This document shows positions 15,619 to 25,191 of a DNA stretch of 64,000 nt, piece after piece. The stretch is from Massilia putida. GTDB lineage: Bacteria > Pseudomonadota > Gammaproteobacteria > Burkholderiales > Burkholderiaceae_D. Both the position numbers and the translations under genes were made by a program. The notes below the pieces were generated by a model, which had not been told where the DNA came from, ran no database searches, and saw nothing but the letters and a program-made list of their open reading frames with translations. The stretch lies in the NCBI RefSeq assembly GCF_001941825.1, contig NZ_CP019038.1, positions 1,612,001-1,676,000 on the forward strand. The letters run 5' to 3'. How positions within the stretch are numbered: position 1 is the stretch's first letter; each line of letters begins with the position of its first letter.

Positions 15619-17400
15619 ATGAACATCCTGTCCGAAATCCCGCCGAGCGAACAGCGGCGCGAAGCCAGCACGTGGCAAGGCGGGCCGCGGCCGCGCTATC
15701 CCGAGGCAAGCGTCGAGCATGCCCACATCGACCTGGCACTGAACGCCGCGCTGGGGCGCGTGACCGGCTACGTCTCGCCGGCCGCGCTGGCCGGCGCGTG
15801 GTACGACTGGGCCAGCCACCTGCTGCTGTCGCCCGCCAAGCAGATGGAGCTGGGCGTGCAGGCCGCGAGCAACATGCAGCGCTGGCTGCAGTACAGCGCC
15901 AGCGCCATGTTCGGCACGGCAGCCGAGCCCGTGCAGCCGCTGGCGCAGGACAAGCGCTTCAACGATCCGCTGTGGCATACCTGGCCGTGGAACCAGCTCA
16001 GCCAGGGCTTCCTGCTCACGCAGCAATGGTGGCACCGGGCCACGAGCGGCGTGCGCGGGGTGTCGTCGCACCACGGCGACGTGGTCACGTTCGTCGCGCG
16101 CCAGTTGCTGGACGGCGTCGCGCCGTCGAACTTCATCGCCACCAACCCGGTGGCGCAGCAGGTCACGCTCGCCAGCGGCGGCCAGAACCTCGTGCATGGG
16201 CTGGCCCGGGCGGGCACCGACCTGCGGCGGGCGCTGGCCGGCACCACGGCGCCCGTCAGCCACCGGCCCGGCCGCGACGTCGCCATCACGCCCGGCAAGG
16301 TCGTCATGGACAACCATCTCATCGAACTGCTGCGCTACGATCCCGTCACGCCGCAGGTCCACGCGGTGCCGCAGCTGATCGTGCCGGCGTGGATCATGAA
16401 GTACTACATCCTCGACCTCTCGCCGCAGAACTCGCTCGTCCGCTACCTCGTCGAGCACGGCCATACGGTGTACATGATTTCCTGGAAAAATCCGCAGGCC
16501 GACGACCGCGACCTGTCGCTGGAAGATTACCGGCGCCATGGCGTGATGGAAGCGCTGGACACCGTCGTGCGCGAGACCGGCGCGCCCCAGGTCAACGCCT
16601 GCGGCTATTGCCTGGGCGGCACGCTGCTGGCGATCGCGGCGGCGGCGATGGCGCGCGACGGCGACGAGCGGCTGGCCAGCATGACCTTGCTGGCGGCCCA
16701 GGTCGACTTCACGGAACCGGGCGAGCTGTCGCTGTTCATCGACGAGAGCCAGGTCAGCTTCCTGGAGGCCGTGATGTGGCAGCAGGGCTACCTGGACACG
16801 CGCCAGATGGCCGGCGCGTTCCAGCTGCTGCGCTCGAACGACCTGATCTGGTCGCGCCGCCTGCGCCACTACCTGCTCGACATTCCGGACAAGGACAACG
16901 ACCTGGCGTCGTGGAATGCGGACGCGACGCGCATGCCCTGCCGCATGCATTCCCAATACCTGCGCAACCTGTTTTTGCAGAACAGCCTGGCCAGCTCGCG
17001 CTACATCGTCAATGGCCGGCCCGTGTCGCTGACCGACATCCACATTCCCATCCTCGCGGTCGGCACGATGACGGACCACGTCGCTCCGTGGCGCTCCGTC
17101 TACAAGATCATTCCGCTGAGCGACACGTCGGTGACATTCCTGCTGACCACGGGCGGCCACAACGCGGGCGTCGTGTCGCCGCCGGGCACGCCGGGCCGAA
17201 GTTACCAGATGAGTACCCATGAGCACGACGGGCCCTATGTCGATCCCGACACCTGGCAGTCCGAGACCCGCGTGCGTGAAGGAAGCTGGTGGCCGGCCTG
17301 GGAACACTGGCTGACGCGGCTCGCGGGCCCATGGGTGGCGCCGCCGCCGCCGGGACGCAGCTTGCGTGACGCGCCCGGCCACTACGTGCTGCAGCCATGA
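15619..17400 (+). CDS. phaC: Class I polyhydroxyalkanoate synthase
   Basis: A 593-residue PHA synthase that polymerises hydroxyacyl-CoA into PHA at the granule surface. The N-terminal domain (about 1-230) precedes the alpha/beta-hydrolase core. The lipase-like box is GYCLGG with nucleophile Cys331; Asp486 (GTMTDHVAP) and His514 (TTGGHNAGV) complete the triad. WKNPQADDRDLSLEDYRR is typical. AAGGAG (15603-15608) lies 10 bases before the ATG. No phaA, phaB or phasin gene follows; the next gene is convergent, 6 bases from the stop. PHB turnover genes lie about 2.6 kb further on. Similarity to class I is by length and motifs. Confidence 0.93.
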   Translation: MNILSEIPPSEQRREASTWQGGPRPRYPEASVEHAHIDLALNAALGRVTGYVSPAALAGAWYDWASHLLLSPAKQMELGVQAASNMQRWLQYSASAMFGTAAEPVQPLAQDKRFNDPLWHTWPWNQLSQGFLLTQQWWHRATSGVRGVSSHHGDVVTFVARQLLDGVAPSNFIATNPVAQQVTLASGGQNLVHGLARAGTDLRRALAGTTAPVSHRPGRDVAITPGKVVMDNHLIELLRYDPVTPQVHAVPQLIVPAWIMKYYILDLSPQNSLVRYLVEHGHTVYMISWKNPQADDRDLSLEDYRRHGVMEALDTVVRETGAPQVNACGYCLGGTLLAIAAAAMARDGDERLASMTLLAAQVDFTEPGELSLFIDESQVSFLEAVMWQQGYLDTRQMAGAFQLLRSNDLIWSRRLRHYLLDIPDKDNDLASWNADATRMPCRMHSQYLRNLFLQNSLASSRYIVNGRPVSLTDIHIPILAVGTMTDHVAPWRSVYKIIPLSDTSVTFLLTTGGHNAGVVSPPGTPGRSYQMSTHEHDGPYVDPDTWQSETRVREGSWWPAWEHWLTRLAGPWVAPPPPGRSLRDAPGHYVLQP

Positions 17401-17406
17401 CCGGCG

Positions 17407-18540
17407 TCAGCCGGGCAGCACGATGGCGGCCGTCCCCGGACAGACGTTGCGCACGAACTCGCGCGAAAAATCGATGCAGCCGCCGTCCGCATAACGACCC
17501 CGGCCATCGCGCAGGCGCGACATGCGCGCGACGACCGTTGCCAGCGCGGCAGGGTCGCCCGCCGTTTCCGCCACCTTCGCGTCGACGATCGCCTCGTTCA
17601 TCCGCAGATCGCCCTCCGCATCGACATACGTGCCGTGACGCCAGTGGTAGATCTCCAGGCACTTGCTGACGAGACTGTATGGCCGGTCGCGCCGCCAGAA
17701 ATTGCTGAACAGGCCGTTGCCGAGATAGATCACCCACGAGCCTTCGTAGCCGGACGCATCCGACGACAGCGCGTCCGGGTTGCGGAACCAGACGCGATCG
17801 CCCGGCACGTAGTAGCGCGGCGGCAGCGGGGCCGCGAGGGAACCGTACTCGACCAGGAAAACGTCGTGGAAGGCGCCCGACTGGACCGCCCGCGTTTCCC
17901 ACTGCCGCTGCAAGGCCGTCAGTAGCGGCGGATTGAGCCGTTCCAGTTCACGGGCCATCCCGAGCAGCATCACGTATTCGGTCGCGCGGTAGCAGGAAAA
18001 CGCGTACACGCGCCCGTCGCCCGCCTCCGGCTGGGTGGCGAGCGTGAGCGCGTCGATCAACGGCTGGCCGGGCAGGACCGTGAAACCGCGGTCCTCGTCG
18101 TACGTCCAGTGGCTCTCGGGGCGGTTCGCTTCGGCCGTACCGAACGCGAGCCGGGTCGCGCGCGCCGCCACGACGATGTTGCGGCGGATCGCGACGGCCG
18201 CCAGGAACTCGGCGGCGCTCGCGAAGCGCAAGGTGCGCGGCGCAGCCAGCAACGCCAGCACGATCTCGCGCTCGAGGTGCCCCATACTCGTGGCAGTGTC
18301 GAGGCCGAGGTCGCGGCACAGGTTCAGCGTGCCGCCGTCGTCGACGAGGGCATGCGCGGCTTCCGTCGACAGGACGAATCCGCGACCGGAACCGGGCGGC
18401 GCGAGATGCGGCAGCAAGGCGAGCTCATCGAGCTTGTCCACTACCTGGCGGTGCTGCCAGGGGTCATCCGGAATGATGTCAAGACCGCCGGTGGTCGGCG
18501 GGGCGCGTTCCGGCAAAACCGGGAAAACGTCGAATTTCAC
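17407..18540 (-). CDS. Protein resembling Bacillus-type protein-glutamine gamma-glutamyltransferase (Tgl)
   Basis: A 377-residue soluble protein with no signal peptide. Residues about 120-320 line up by eye with Bacillus subtilis Tgl, the spore-coat cross-linking transglutaminase: AEFLAAVAIRRNIVVAA, YAFSCYRATEYV, GDRVWFRNPDALSS, YEGSWVIYLGNGLFSNF. The Tgl nucleophile Cys is kept (Cys183 in FSCY). The Glu before it is Ser here, the second Glu region (GEN in Tgl) reads GSW, and the Tgl His after it reads Asn. It could be a transglutaminase with an altered dyad, a related thiol enzyme, or a non-enzyme. The start is a GTG at 18540 with GAGG upstream; the frame further upstream looks non-coding. 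The alignment is from memory. Confidence 0.55.
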   Translation of the reverse strand: MKFDVFPVLPERAPPTTGGLDIIPDDPWQHRQVVDKLDELALLPHLAPPGSGRGFVLSTEAAHALVDDGGTLNLCRDLGLDTATSMGHLEREIVLALLAAPRTLRFASAAEFLAAVAIRRNIVVAARATRLAFGTAEANRPESHWTYDEDRGFTVLPGQPLIDALTLATQPEAGDGRVYAFSCYRATEYVMLLGMARELERLNPPLLTALQRQWETRAVQSGAFHDVFLVEYGSLAAPLPPRYYVPGDRVWFRNPDALSSDASGYEGSWVIYLGNGLFSNFWRRDRPYSLVSKCLEIYHWRHGTYVDAEGDLRMNEAIVDAKVAETAGDPAALATVVARMSRLRDGRGRYADGGCIDFSREFVRNVCPGTAAIVLPG

Positions 18541-18703
18541 GGTGCAACGGCCTCGAAAAGGACGACGGACAGGGCAAGAAATTTTCCGATATGCAACAGA
18601 AACGGTATGCCGCCAAGCTGCGGTGAACATGAAGGCCGGCGCCGCAAACATTACAATTTGGAAAGGCTGAGCTTGCCATGCTTGCCTCGCATCGGGTTTG
18701 ACC

Positions 18704-19357
18704 TTACTCAAAGCCCCGCAGCAGTGCTTCCAGCACGGCATGATCGGTGTCCCGGTTCAGCAGCTCGCGGGCCCGGTCCGGCGTGACGAGGTGGACGGCC
18801 TGCGACTCCCACCCCATGTGCCCGGGATGGCCGCCGATGCGGCGGGCGACGTAGAAGCGCGTGAACGTCTGCGTGCGGGAAAAATCGCCGAGCCAGGCCG
18901 TCAGCGCCACGTGCAGACCGGTTTCCTCCCAGACTTCGCGGATGGCGGTCGCCCGCAGCGACAGGCCCGGTTCGACGCGCCCCTTGGGAAAGGTGTTCGC
19001 GTAGCCGCCGAAGCCGTTCGACGGTGCCACGAGCCAGAGCCGTCCGTCCGCCTCGCGCACGACGGCGCCGGCAGCCGCGCGTTTGCCGGCCGGGAGCACG
19101 AAAGGCGGCTCGTCGAACGCCGCCATGGCGCCCGCATGGCGGCACGCGGCGTCGACGGCCGCGCGCGTGCACGGGGCCAGCGGCACATCGTTCAACATGC
19201 CGGCGCACACGCTGCCGGGCACGAAGGTCAGCGCGGCCAACGGATCCGCGAGGGCGTGCAGGTTCGCTTCGCAGGACGGCGCGTGCAGGCGGACCTGGCG
19301 GCCGTCGTCGTCCGGTTGAGGGTGAACCATCCAGGTGTCGTTCAAGTCGTTCTCCAC
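18704..19357 (-). CDS. Nudix hydrolase
   Basis: A 217-residue protein with a complete Nudix box, GRVEPGLSLRATAIREVWEETGL (about residues 125-147; G-x5-E-x7-REVWEETGL), so it should hydrolyse a nucleoside diphosphate linked to another group. About 95 residues precede the Nudix fold and show no known motif. The substrate cannot be read from the sequence. The start is a GTG at 19357; an ATG nine codons later (19330) is also possible because neither has a strong ribosome-binding site. It is divergent from the next gene. Confidence 0.8.
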   Translation of the reverse strand: MENDLNDTWMVHPQPDDDGRQVRLHAPSCEANLHALADPLAALTFVPGSVCAGMLNDVPLAPCTRAAVDAACRHAGAMAAFDEPPFVLPAGKRAAAGAVVREADGRLWLVAPSNGFGGYANTFPKGRVEPGLSLRATAIREVWEETGLHVALTAWLGDFSRTQTFTRFYVARRIGGHPGHMGWESQAVHLVTPDRARELLNRDTDHAVLEALLRGFE

Positions 19358-19489
19358 GCGCAGATATGGCGCGCATCATCCAATCGTACGGCGGCCTCAT
19401 CCGCAATTTGCCAGAATGTCGGACGAGGCGACGCGCAGCCCGCGCCCCGACGTCGCCTCGCCCTTCATATTGACACAGCGAGGAATGAA

Positions 19490-20056
19490 TTGCGTCTGCC
19501 ACTGATCTCACCGGCCGAACTCAGCGCCGAACAAAAAGCCCTTTACGACGACATGCGTAAAGGGATTGCCACCAACTTCAACGCGTTCAAGGTCGAACGC
19601 GAGGACGGCGCCCTGATGGGGCCCTGGAACCCCTGGCTGCACGAACCCGCGATCGGCAAGGCGATCTGGAACCTCACGCTCGCGATGACGGCCAACGCCG
19701 CTCTGCCCGACAACGCACGCCAGATCGCGATCCTCGTCGTCGGCGCGCGCTACAACGCGGCCTACGAACTGTATGCGCACGTCGCCGTCGCCGAACGCGA
19801 AGGCATGTCCGCCGAGCGGCTCGCCGCGCTCGTCGCGGGCCAGAAGCCGACCGACCTGACGCGCGAGGAAAACGTCGCGTTCGATTTTTCGTACGCCTTG
19901 GCGCGCGGCGGCATCCTGCCCGAGCCGCTGTACCGGCTGGCCGTCGCCACGTTCGGCCAGCACGGCACCAACGAACTGATCTACCTGGTCGGCCTGTACG
20001 CCCTCGTGTCGACGACGCTGAACGGCTTCAACGTGCCGGTGCCGGAACGTGAATAA
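19490..20056 (+). CDS. Carboxymuconolactone decarboxylase family protein (AhpD-like)
   Basis: A 188-residue all-helical AhpD/CMD-like protein: LRLPLISPAELSAEQKALYDD, NAFKVEREDGALMGPWNPWLH, ARQIAILVVGARYNAAYELYAH. The redox C-x-x-C of AhpD is absent (YNAAYELYAH instead of ExxCxxC), as in several CMD subfamilies of unknown function. A TTG start at 19490 is inferred because GAGGA lies 6 bases upstream and the sequence begins there like family members. It overlaps the next gene by 8 bases, which ties it to the patatin and 3-hydroxybutyrate dehydrogenase genes. Confidence 0.75.
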   Translation: MRLPLISPAELSAEQKALYDDMRKGIATNFNAFKVEREDGALMGPWNPWLHEPAIGKAIWNLTLAMTANAALPDNARQIAILVVGARYNAAYELYAHVAVAEREGMSAERLAALVAGQKPTDLTREENVAFDFSYALARGGILPEPLYRLAVATFGQHGTNELIYLVGLYALVSTTLNGFNVPVPERE

Positions 20057-21263
20057 GCGCGACGAAAGCGTGCTGCACGAAGGCACGCGGGCTCCCGCCG
20101 AACCACCGAAACCGTGCGCCACCGAGTTCGACAGCATCGCCCTCGTGCTGCAGGGCGGCGGCGCGCTCGGCGCCTACCAGGCCGGCGTGTACGAACGCTT
20201 GCTGGAAGTGGGCGTCGAGCCGACATGGGTGTCCGGCATATCGATCGGCGCCATCAACAGCGCGATCATCGCCGGCAATGCGCGTGAACACCGCGTCGCG
20301 CGGCTGCGCGAGTTCTGGGAACTCGTCAGCTCGGGGAGCGACGGCATCGTGGGCGACCAGTGGACCGGCGTGCCCCTCGTGGACAGCTTGCACGCCTGGG
20401 TCAACCAGCTCGCGGCAGGGAGGGTCCTCGTGCAGGGCGTGCCCGGCTTCTTCGAACCGCGCGTGCCGCCGCCCTTCTTGTCCTGGCCCGGCAGGGGCGC
20501 GACGAGTTTCTACGACACGGCGCCGCTGCGCGCGACCTTGGAACGCCTCGTCGACTTCGACCGGATCAACGCGCGCGAGACGCGCCTGTCGATCGGCGCC
20601 GTCAACGTCAGGACCGGCAACTTCGCCTACTTCGACAACGCCAAGGACCGCATCGGGCCGGAACATGTGATGGCCAGCGGCGCCCTGCCGCCCGGCTTCG
20701 ACTCGGTGGAGATCGACGGCGAGCGTTACTGGGACGGCGGCATGGTGTCGAACACGCCGCTCGACTGGGTGCTGTCGGCGCGCTCGCGTCTGCACACGCT
20801 CGTGTTCCAGGTCGACCTGTGGAGCGCGCGCGGCGAGGTGCCGAACGACCTGGCCGGCGTCGCCACGCGCATGAAGGAGATCCAGTATTCGAGCCGCACG
20901 CGCAACGCCACCGACGCGTTCCGCCGCACCGAAAAGCTGCGCACCGCGTTCAACGAGCTGCTGGCACTGATGCCGCCCACGCTGGCCGCCACGCCGCAGG
21001 CGAAGCTGCTGGCGGAAGCGTCGGACCGGGCGCTGTACAACATCGTCGAACTGGTGTACCGCTCACCCACGTACGAGGGCCAGTACAAGGATTTCGAGTT
21101 CTCGCGCCGGACGATGAAAGAACACTGGCAGGCCGGCTATGCGGACGCGACGAAGACCCTCGCCCACGAAGAGATCTTCAAGCTGCCGCGCCTCGAGGAC
21201 AACCCGGCCGTGCACGATTTCCTGACGGCGCCCACCCACCCGATCCCCGTTCCCCTTACCTAA
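20049..21263 (+). CDS. Patatin-like phospholipase (DUF3734 type)
   Basis: A 404-residue patatin-fold hydrolase. The oxyanion loop [13 protein letters not shown] (about 34-46), nucleophile Ser65 in GISIG, and catalytic Asp in WDGGMVSN are intact. The C-terminal half ([43 protein letters not shown]) is the DUF3734 extension. In Burkholderiales this type is found beside 3-hydroxybutyrate dehydrogenase, as here, so a role in PHB or fatty-acyl turnover is likely by context. The start is a GTG at 20049 inside the end of the preceding gene. Confidence 0.88.
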   Translation: MNKRDESVLHEGTRAPAEPPKPCATEFDSIALVLQGGGALGAYQAGVYERLLEVGVEPTWVSGISIGAINSAIIAGNAREHRVARLREFWELVSSGSDGIVGDQWTGVPLVDSLHAWVNQLAAGRVLVQGVPGFFEPRVPPPFLSWPGRGATSFYDTAPLRATLERLVDFDRINARETRLSIGAVNVRTGNFAYFDNAKDRIGPEHVMASGALPPGFDSVEIDGERYWDGGMVSNTPLDWVLSARSRLHTLVFQVDLWSARGEVPNDLAGVATRMKEIQYSSRTRNATDAFRRTEKLRTAFNELLALMPPTLAATPQAKLLAEASDRALYNIVELVYRSPTYEGQYKDFEFSRRTMKEHWQAGYADATKTLAHEEIFKLPRLEDNPAVHDFLTAPTHPIPVPLT

Positions 21264-21279
21264 TTCGCAAAGGACAACC

Positions 21280-22062
21280 ATGAACATGCAGGATAAAGTC
21301 GCCGTCGTCACCGGCGCCGCCAGCGGCATCGGCAAAGAGATCGCGAAGACCTATTTCGACCACGGCGCGAAGGTCGCCATCGCCGATCTGAACCTGGACG
21401 CCGCCCAGGCCGTCGCGCGCGAATTCGACCCGTCCGGCGCGCGCGCCCTCGCCGTCGCGATGGACGTGACGAACGAAGAGCAGGTCGACGCGGGCATTGC
21501 GCAAGTCGCCGACAAATTCGGCGGCATCGACGTCCTGGTGTCGAACGCGGGCATCCAGATCGTCGCGCCCGTCGATGAATTCAAGTTCGCGGACTGGAAG
21601 AAGCTGCTCGCGATCCACCTCGACGGCGCCTTCCTCACGACGCGCGCCTGCCTGAAGCGGATGTATGCGCAGGGCCGTGGCGGCACCGTCATCTACATGG
21701 GGTCCGTGCACTCGAAGGAAGCGTCCGTGCTCAAGGCGCCGTACGTCGCGGCCAAGCACGGCCTCGTCGGCCTGGCCAAGGTCGTCGCGAAGGAAGGCGC
21801 CGCCCACGGCGTGCGCGCCAACGTGATCTGCCCGGGCTTCGTGCGCACGCCGCTCGTCGAGAAGCAGATCCCGGAACAGGCCAAGGAACTCGGGATCAGC
21901 GAAGAGGACGTCGTGAAAAAAGTGATGCTGAAGGAGACGGTCGACGGCGAATTCACGACCGTGGAAGACGTCGCGCAAACGGCGCTGTTCCTCGCGACCT
22001 TCCCGTCGAACGCGCTGACGGGTCAGTCGATCGTCGTCAGCCACGGCTGGTTCATGCAATAG
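21280..22062 (+). CDS. bdhA: 3-hydroxybutyrate dehydrogenase
   Basis: A 260-residue short-chain dehydrogenase that oxidises 3-hydroxybutyrate to acetoacetate with [15 protein letters not shown] binds the cofactor, NAG follows at about residue 90, and the catalytic Ser ([10 protein letters not shown]) and YVAAKHG (Y-x3-K) are present. [20 protein letters not shown] and the C-terminal [11 protein letters not shown] are specific to this SDR subgroup. AAAGGA precedes the ATG. It is 16 bases after the patatin gene, forming a three-gene PHB-degradation-type operon. Confidence 0.95.
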   Translation: MNMQDKVAVVTGAASGIGKEIAKTYFDHGAKVAIADLNLDAAQAVAREFDPSGARALAVAMDVTNEEQVDAGIAQVADKFGGIDVLVSNAGIQIVAPVDEFKFADWKKLLAIHLDGAFLTTRACLKRMYAQGRGGTVIYMGSVHSKEASVLKAPYVAAKHGLVGLAKVVAKEGAAHGVRANVICPGFVRTPLVEKQIPEQAKELGISEEDVVKKVMLKETVDGEFTTVEDVAQTALFLATFPSNALTGQSIVVSHGWFMQ

Positions 22063-22086
22063 GTTTGTCAGCCCGCGGGCGCTCGT

Positions 22087-23754
22087 TCAGCGCGGGCCGT
22101 CCAGCGGGCGGTAGTTCACGTCCTGCACCTGCAGCCGGCCCAGCGCGGCCGGCATCGCCCGTTCGAACCGGCCGTAGTCCTTGGCGGCCTTTGGCGTCCA
22201 CAAGCCTTCCGCCAGCGCCAGCAGGCGCGGCCAGGCCATGTATTCGACGTCGCGCGGCGTCGGCATGTATTCCGTCCACAACTGCGCCTGGCTGCCCAGC
22301 ACCCGGTTCGCCTGCGCCGCCGGCAGCGCGGCCGGCAGCGGGTCGTACGCGTACACGCGCGCGAGCGTCGTCACGTCGCGCACGCCCATCGGTTCGCGAA
22401 AGCCCGGGCTCTTCGGGTCGGCCTGGTAAAAGTCGAAATAGGTTTCGCGCTCCGGCGTCATGACGACGTCGTGGCCGGCGCCGGCCGCCTTGATGCCGCC
22501 CGCCTCGCCGCGCCAGCTCATCACGGCTGCGCCGGGCGCGAGGCCGCCTTCCAGGATCTCGTCCCAGCCGATCAGGCGGCGGCCGTGCTGCGCCAGGTAC
22601 GCGTCCATGCGGCCGATGAACCAGCTCTGCAAGCCGTGCAGCGCGGGATGCTCGGCCGGCTTGCCCTGGGCGTCGCGATAGTCCTGCAGGTCCCGCAACG
22701 TGGCCGTCGCCGGCACGAGTCCCAGCTGCTTCATGCGCGCCAGAGCGGCCGGCGACTGCGCCCATTCCGCCTTCGGGCACTCGTCGCCGCCCACGTGGAT
22801 GTACTGTCCGGGGAACAGATCCATCACCTCGTCCAGCACGTTCTGCAGAAACGCGATGGTGCCGTCTTCCACGTTGAACACGTGGGGAATCACGCCCCAG
22901 TCGGTGCCCACGTCGAGCTTGCGGTCCGGCTGGTTGCCCAGTTCGGGATACGCGGCGACGGCGGCCAGCGCGTGGCCCGGCATCTCGATCTCGGGCACGA
23001 CCGTCACATGGCGCGCGGCCGCGTAGGCGACGACTTCGCGGATGTCGTCCTGCGTATAAAAGCCGCCGTGCGGCTTGCCGTCGTAGCGCGGCGGCGAATA
23101 CGCGAGCATGCTGTCGCGGCGCCAGGCGCCCACCTGCGTCAGGCGCGGATAGCGCTTGATCTCGATGCGCCAGCCCTGGTCGTCCGTCAGGTGCCAGTGG
23201 AAGACGTTCATCTTGTGCTGGGCCAGCAGCTCGATGTGCTTCAGGACGAACTCCTTCGGCATGAAGTGGCGCACCACGTCCAGGTGGCTGCCGCGCCAGG
23301 AGAACCGCGGCGCGTCGGCGACGGCCACGGCCGGCAGCGCCCACGTGCGCGCGACCTTCGCCTGCCGGTAGATGTCGGGCGGCAGCATCTGGCGCAGCGT
23401 CTGGATGCCGTAGAACAGGCCCGCCGGCTGCGCGGCCGAGATGGTCACGCCGCGCGCGTCGCTCACGAGGCGGTAGCCTTCCTTGCCCGTGGCGGCGCCG
23501 GGATCGAGGCGCAGGCGGATCGCGTTGCCGTCGGCGCGTTCGCGCACGGGCAGGTCGAAGCCGGTGGCCGGGCGCAGGTAGTCGCGCAGCATGGCCGCCT
23601 CGGGCAGTGCCGCGCCGGTGGCGACGATGCGGGTGGATGGCGTCAGGGCAAAGCCGCCGGCGCCGCGCTCGATGTGTGCGGGACGGGGCACGATGTCCTG
23701 CGCGTGGACCACGCCGATCAGGCAACAGCAGGACAGGACGGCGACGATGCGCAT
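22087..23754 (-). CDS. Beta-N-acetylhexosaminidase (GH20)
   Basis: A 555-residue exported glycosidase. A signal peptide spans about 1-18 (cleavage near VVHAQ). A GH20b-like N-terminal domain (about 20-135) precedes the (beta/alpha)8 GH20 domain with FHWHLTDDQGWRIEIK and the catalytic Asp-Glu pair in HVGGDECPKAEW. It releases terminal GlcNAc/GalNAc from chitin oligomers, peptidoglycan fragments or glycans. It lies 33 bases behind the anti-sigma gene on the same strand, so it may be read from the sigma-factor operon. Ends convergent with bdhA. Confidence 0.93.
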   Translation of the reverse strand: MRIVAVLSCCCLIGVVHAQDIVPRPAHIERGAGGFALTPSTRIVATGAALPEAAMLRDYLRPATGFDLPVRERADGNAIRLRLDPGAATGKEGYRLVSDARGVTISAAQPAGLFYGIQTLRQMLPPDIYRQAKVARTWALPAVAVADAPRFSWRGSHLDVVRHFMPKEFVLKHIELLAQHKMNVFHWHLTDDQGWRIEIKRYPRLTQVGAWRRDSMLAYSPPRYDGKPHGGFYTQDDIREVVAYAAARHVTVVPEIEMPGHALAAVAAYPELGNQPDRKLDVGTDWGVIPHVFNVEDGTIAFLQNVLDEVMDLFPGQYIHVGGDECPKAEWAQSPAALARMKQLGLVPATATLRDLQDYRDAQGKPAEHPALHGLQSWFIGRMDAYLAQHGRRLIGWDEILEGGLAPGAAVMSWRGEAGGIKAAGAGHDVVMTPERETYFDFYQADPKSPGFREPMGVRDVTTLARVYAYDPLPAALPAAQANRVLGSQAQLWTEYMPTPRDVEYMAWPRLLALAEGLWTPKAAKDYGRFERAMPAALGRLQVQDVNYRPLDGPR

Positions 23755-23787
23755 GCTACACCTCGATGATGAATGAATGGGTGGACC

Positions 23788-24495
23788 TCACAGCCGCGCC
23801 CAGCTGCCCTTGTACAGCACGGGCCCGGTCGGTCCGTTCGGATCGGGCGAGCCGCCTTTCGGCTCCAGGCTGATCGCCAGCAGCGCCACGTCCGGATCGA
23901 TGGCGCGTGCGTCGAGCGCCAGGTCCGTGCTGCGGTTGCCGGGCAGGATGCCGAGCGAGCGGGGCTTGCCGGCGCGCGTGATGGCCCACAGCTGCAGGGT
24001 GCGATCAAGCGGCACGCGGACGTCGTCGGCCACGCGGACCAAGAGCTTGCCGCGCCGCGTGTCGGCCGTGACGACGAGCGCCGTGCGCGACTGGGCGTCG
24101 GACAGCGCCGCGATCTGCTGCGGCGGCGCGACGGCCTCGTTCAGCGCGGCCATGCGCACGGCCAGCACGAACAGGCCCGCGCTGGCCGCGAGCGCCAGCA
24201 CGCCCCACGGCCGCGCCGCGGCGCTCTTCCAGAACTGCCACCACGGCGCGCCTGGCGCGGGCGCGATCTGCAGGCGGCGTTCGATGCCGGCCCAGACGCG
24301 CGCCGGCGGCGCCACGGGTCGTTCCAGCTCGGCCAGCGTCACAAGCCGTCCCTGCCAGTCGGCGACGAGGGCGCGCAGCCGGCGGTCGTCGCGCAGCCAC
24401 GTCTCGAAGCGGCGCCGCGCCCCGCCCCGCAAGGTGCCGAGGGCGTATTCGGCCGCGAGCTTGTCGGCCAGGACCGGATTGTCCCGAATGTTCAT
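23788..24495 (-). CDS. Anti-sigma factor (RskA family)
   Basis: A 235-residue single-pass membrane anti-sigma factor. The N-terminal zinc-less anti-sigma domain (LADKLAAEYALGTLRGGARRRFE) precedes a transmembrane helix (about 115-132, GVLALAASAGLFVLAVRM) and a C-terminal RskA domain (LQLWAITRAGKPRSLGIL, LLAISLEPKGGSP). It should hold the neighbouring ECF sigma factor inactive. The ATG at 24495 overlaps the sigma stop (ATGA), giving balanced translation of the pair. Confidence 0.9.
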   Translation of the reverse strand: MNIRDNPVLADKLAAEYALGTLRGGARRRFETWLRDDRRLRALVADWQGRLVTLAELERPVAPPARVWAGIERRLQIAPAPGAPWWQFWKSAAARPWGVLALAASAGLFVLAVRMAALNEAVAPPQQIAALSDAQSRTALVVTADTRRGKLLVRVADDVRVPLDRTLQLWAITRAGKPRSLGILPGNRSTDLALDARAIDPDVALLAISLEPKGGSPDPNGPTGPVLYKGSWARL

Positions 24496-25064
24496 GCGGC
24501 CTCCCGTTTGGCCAGGCACTCGCGCAGCCGGTCGAGGCCGCGCCGGATCCACGTCTTGACGGTGCCGATCGGCAGCCCGAGACGCCCCGCCACCTCGCTG
24601 TGCGACAGCTCGTGCAGGTACGCCATGCCGATCGCCTGGCGCTGGCGGCCCGCGAGCGTCTCCATGCAGAGCGCCAGCGCCCGTCCGTCGCGCGACAACT
24701 GCGCCTGTTCCAGCGGTCCGGCGGCCAGGTCGGGCAGATCGTCACCATCGCCGAGCTCCACCTGCCCATCCGCGCCGTCCGCCCGCATGCGGCGCCGGAT
24801 GTCCAGCGCCTTGTTGCGCACGATCGTCGCCATCCACGTGAGCGGGGCCGACAAATGCATCTGGTAGCTGGACGCCGCGTGCCAGATGGCGACGAAGGCG
24901 TCCTGCACGGCTTCCTCCGCCAACTCGTCCTTGTGCAGGACGCGCAGCGCGAAGCCGAACAGTTTCGCGGACGTCGCGTCGTACAAAGCGCGGAATGCCT
25001 TGCGGTCCTGCAGGGCCACTGCCGCGAGCAGGTGGTACAGCTGGTCGTTGGTCTCCTCGCTCAC
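24492..25064 (-). CDS. ECF sigma factor (SigK-like)
   Basis: A 190-residue ECF sigma factor. Region 2 is YDATSAKLFGFALRVL through AEEAVQDAFVAIWHAA (about 27-65). Region 4 is SEVAGRLGLPIGTVKTWIRRG (about 155-176). It pairs with the RskA-type anti-sigma directly downstream, with which it overlaps by 4 bases. The start is a GTG at 25064 with AGGGG 8-12 bases upstream. Regulon unknown; the GH20 gene behind the anti-sigma is a candidate member. Confidence 0.92.
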   Translation of the reverse strand: MSEETNDQLYHLLAAVALQDRKAFRALYDATSAKLFGFALRVLHKDELAEEAVQDAFVAIWHAASSYQMHLSAPLTWMATIVRNKALDIRRRMRADGADGQVELGDGDDLPDLAAGPLEQAQLSRDGRALALCMETLAGRQRQAIGMAYLHELSHSEVAGRLGLPIGTVKTWIRRGLDRLRECLAKREAA

Positions 25065-25191
25065 GGCGCCCCTGTCGTTGATTTAATGAAAACATTGTAG
25101 CGCGACAATGCCCGGACAGGGGTGACGATTGCGAGCACATGGACATATACGCGGCGCTGCCGCGATCGGATTCATCGCGGCGAAAAAATCC

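Noticed and set aside
25150..25187. Hairpin GCCGCGAT...ATCGCGGC followed by a run of A beyond the permease stop
   Set aside because: For either strand the T-run is on the wrong side, so it is not an intrinsic terminator.
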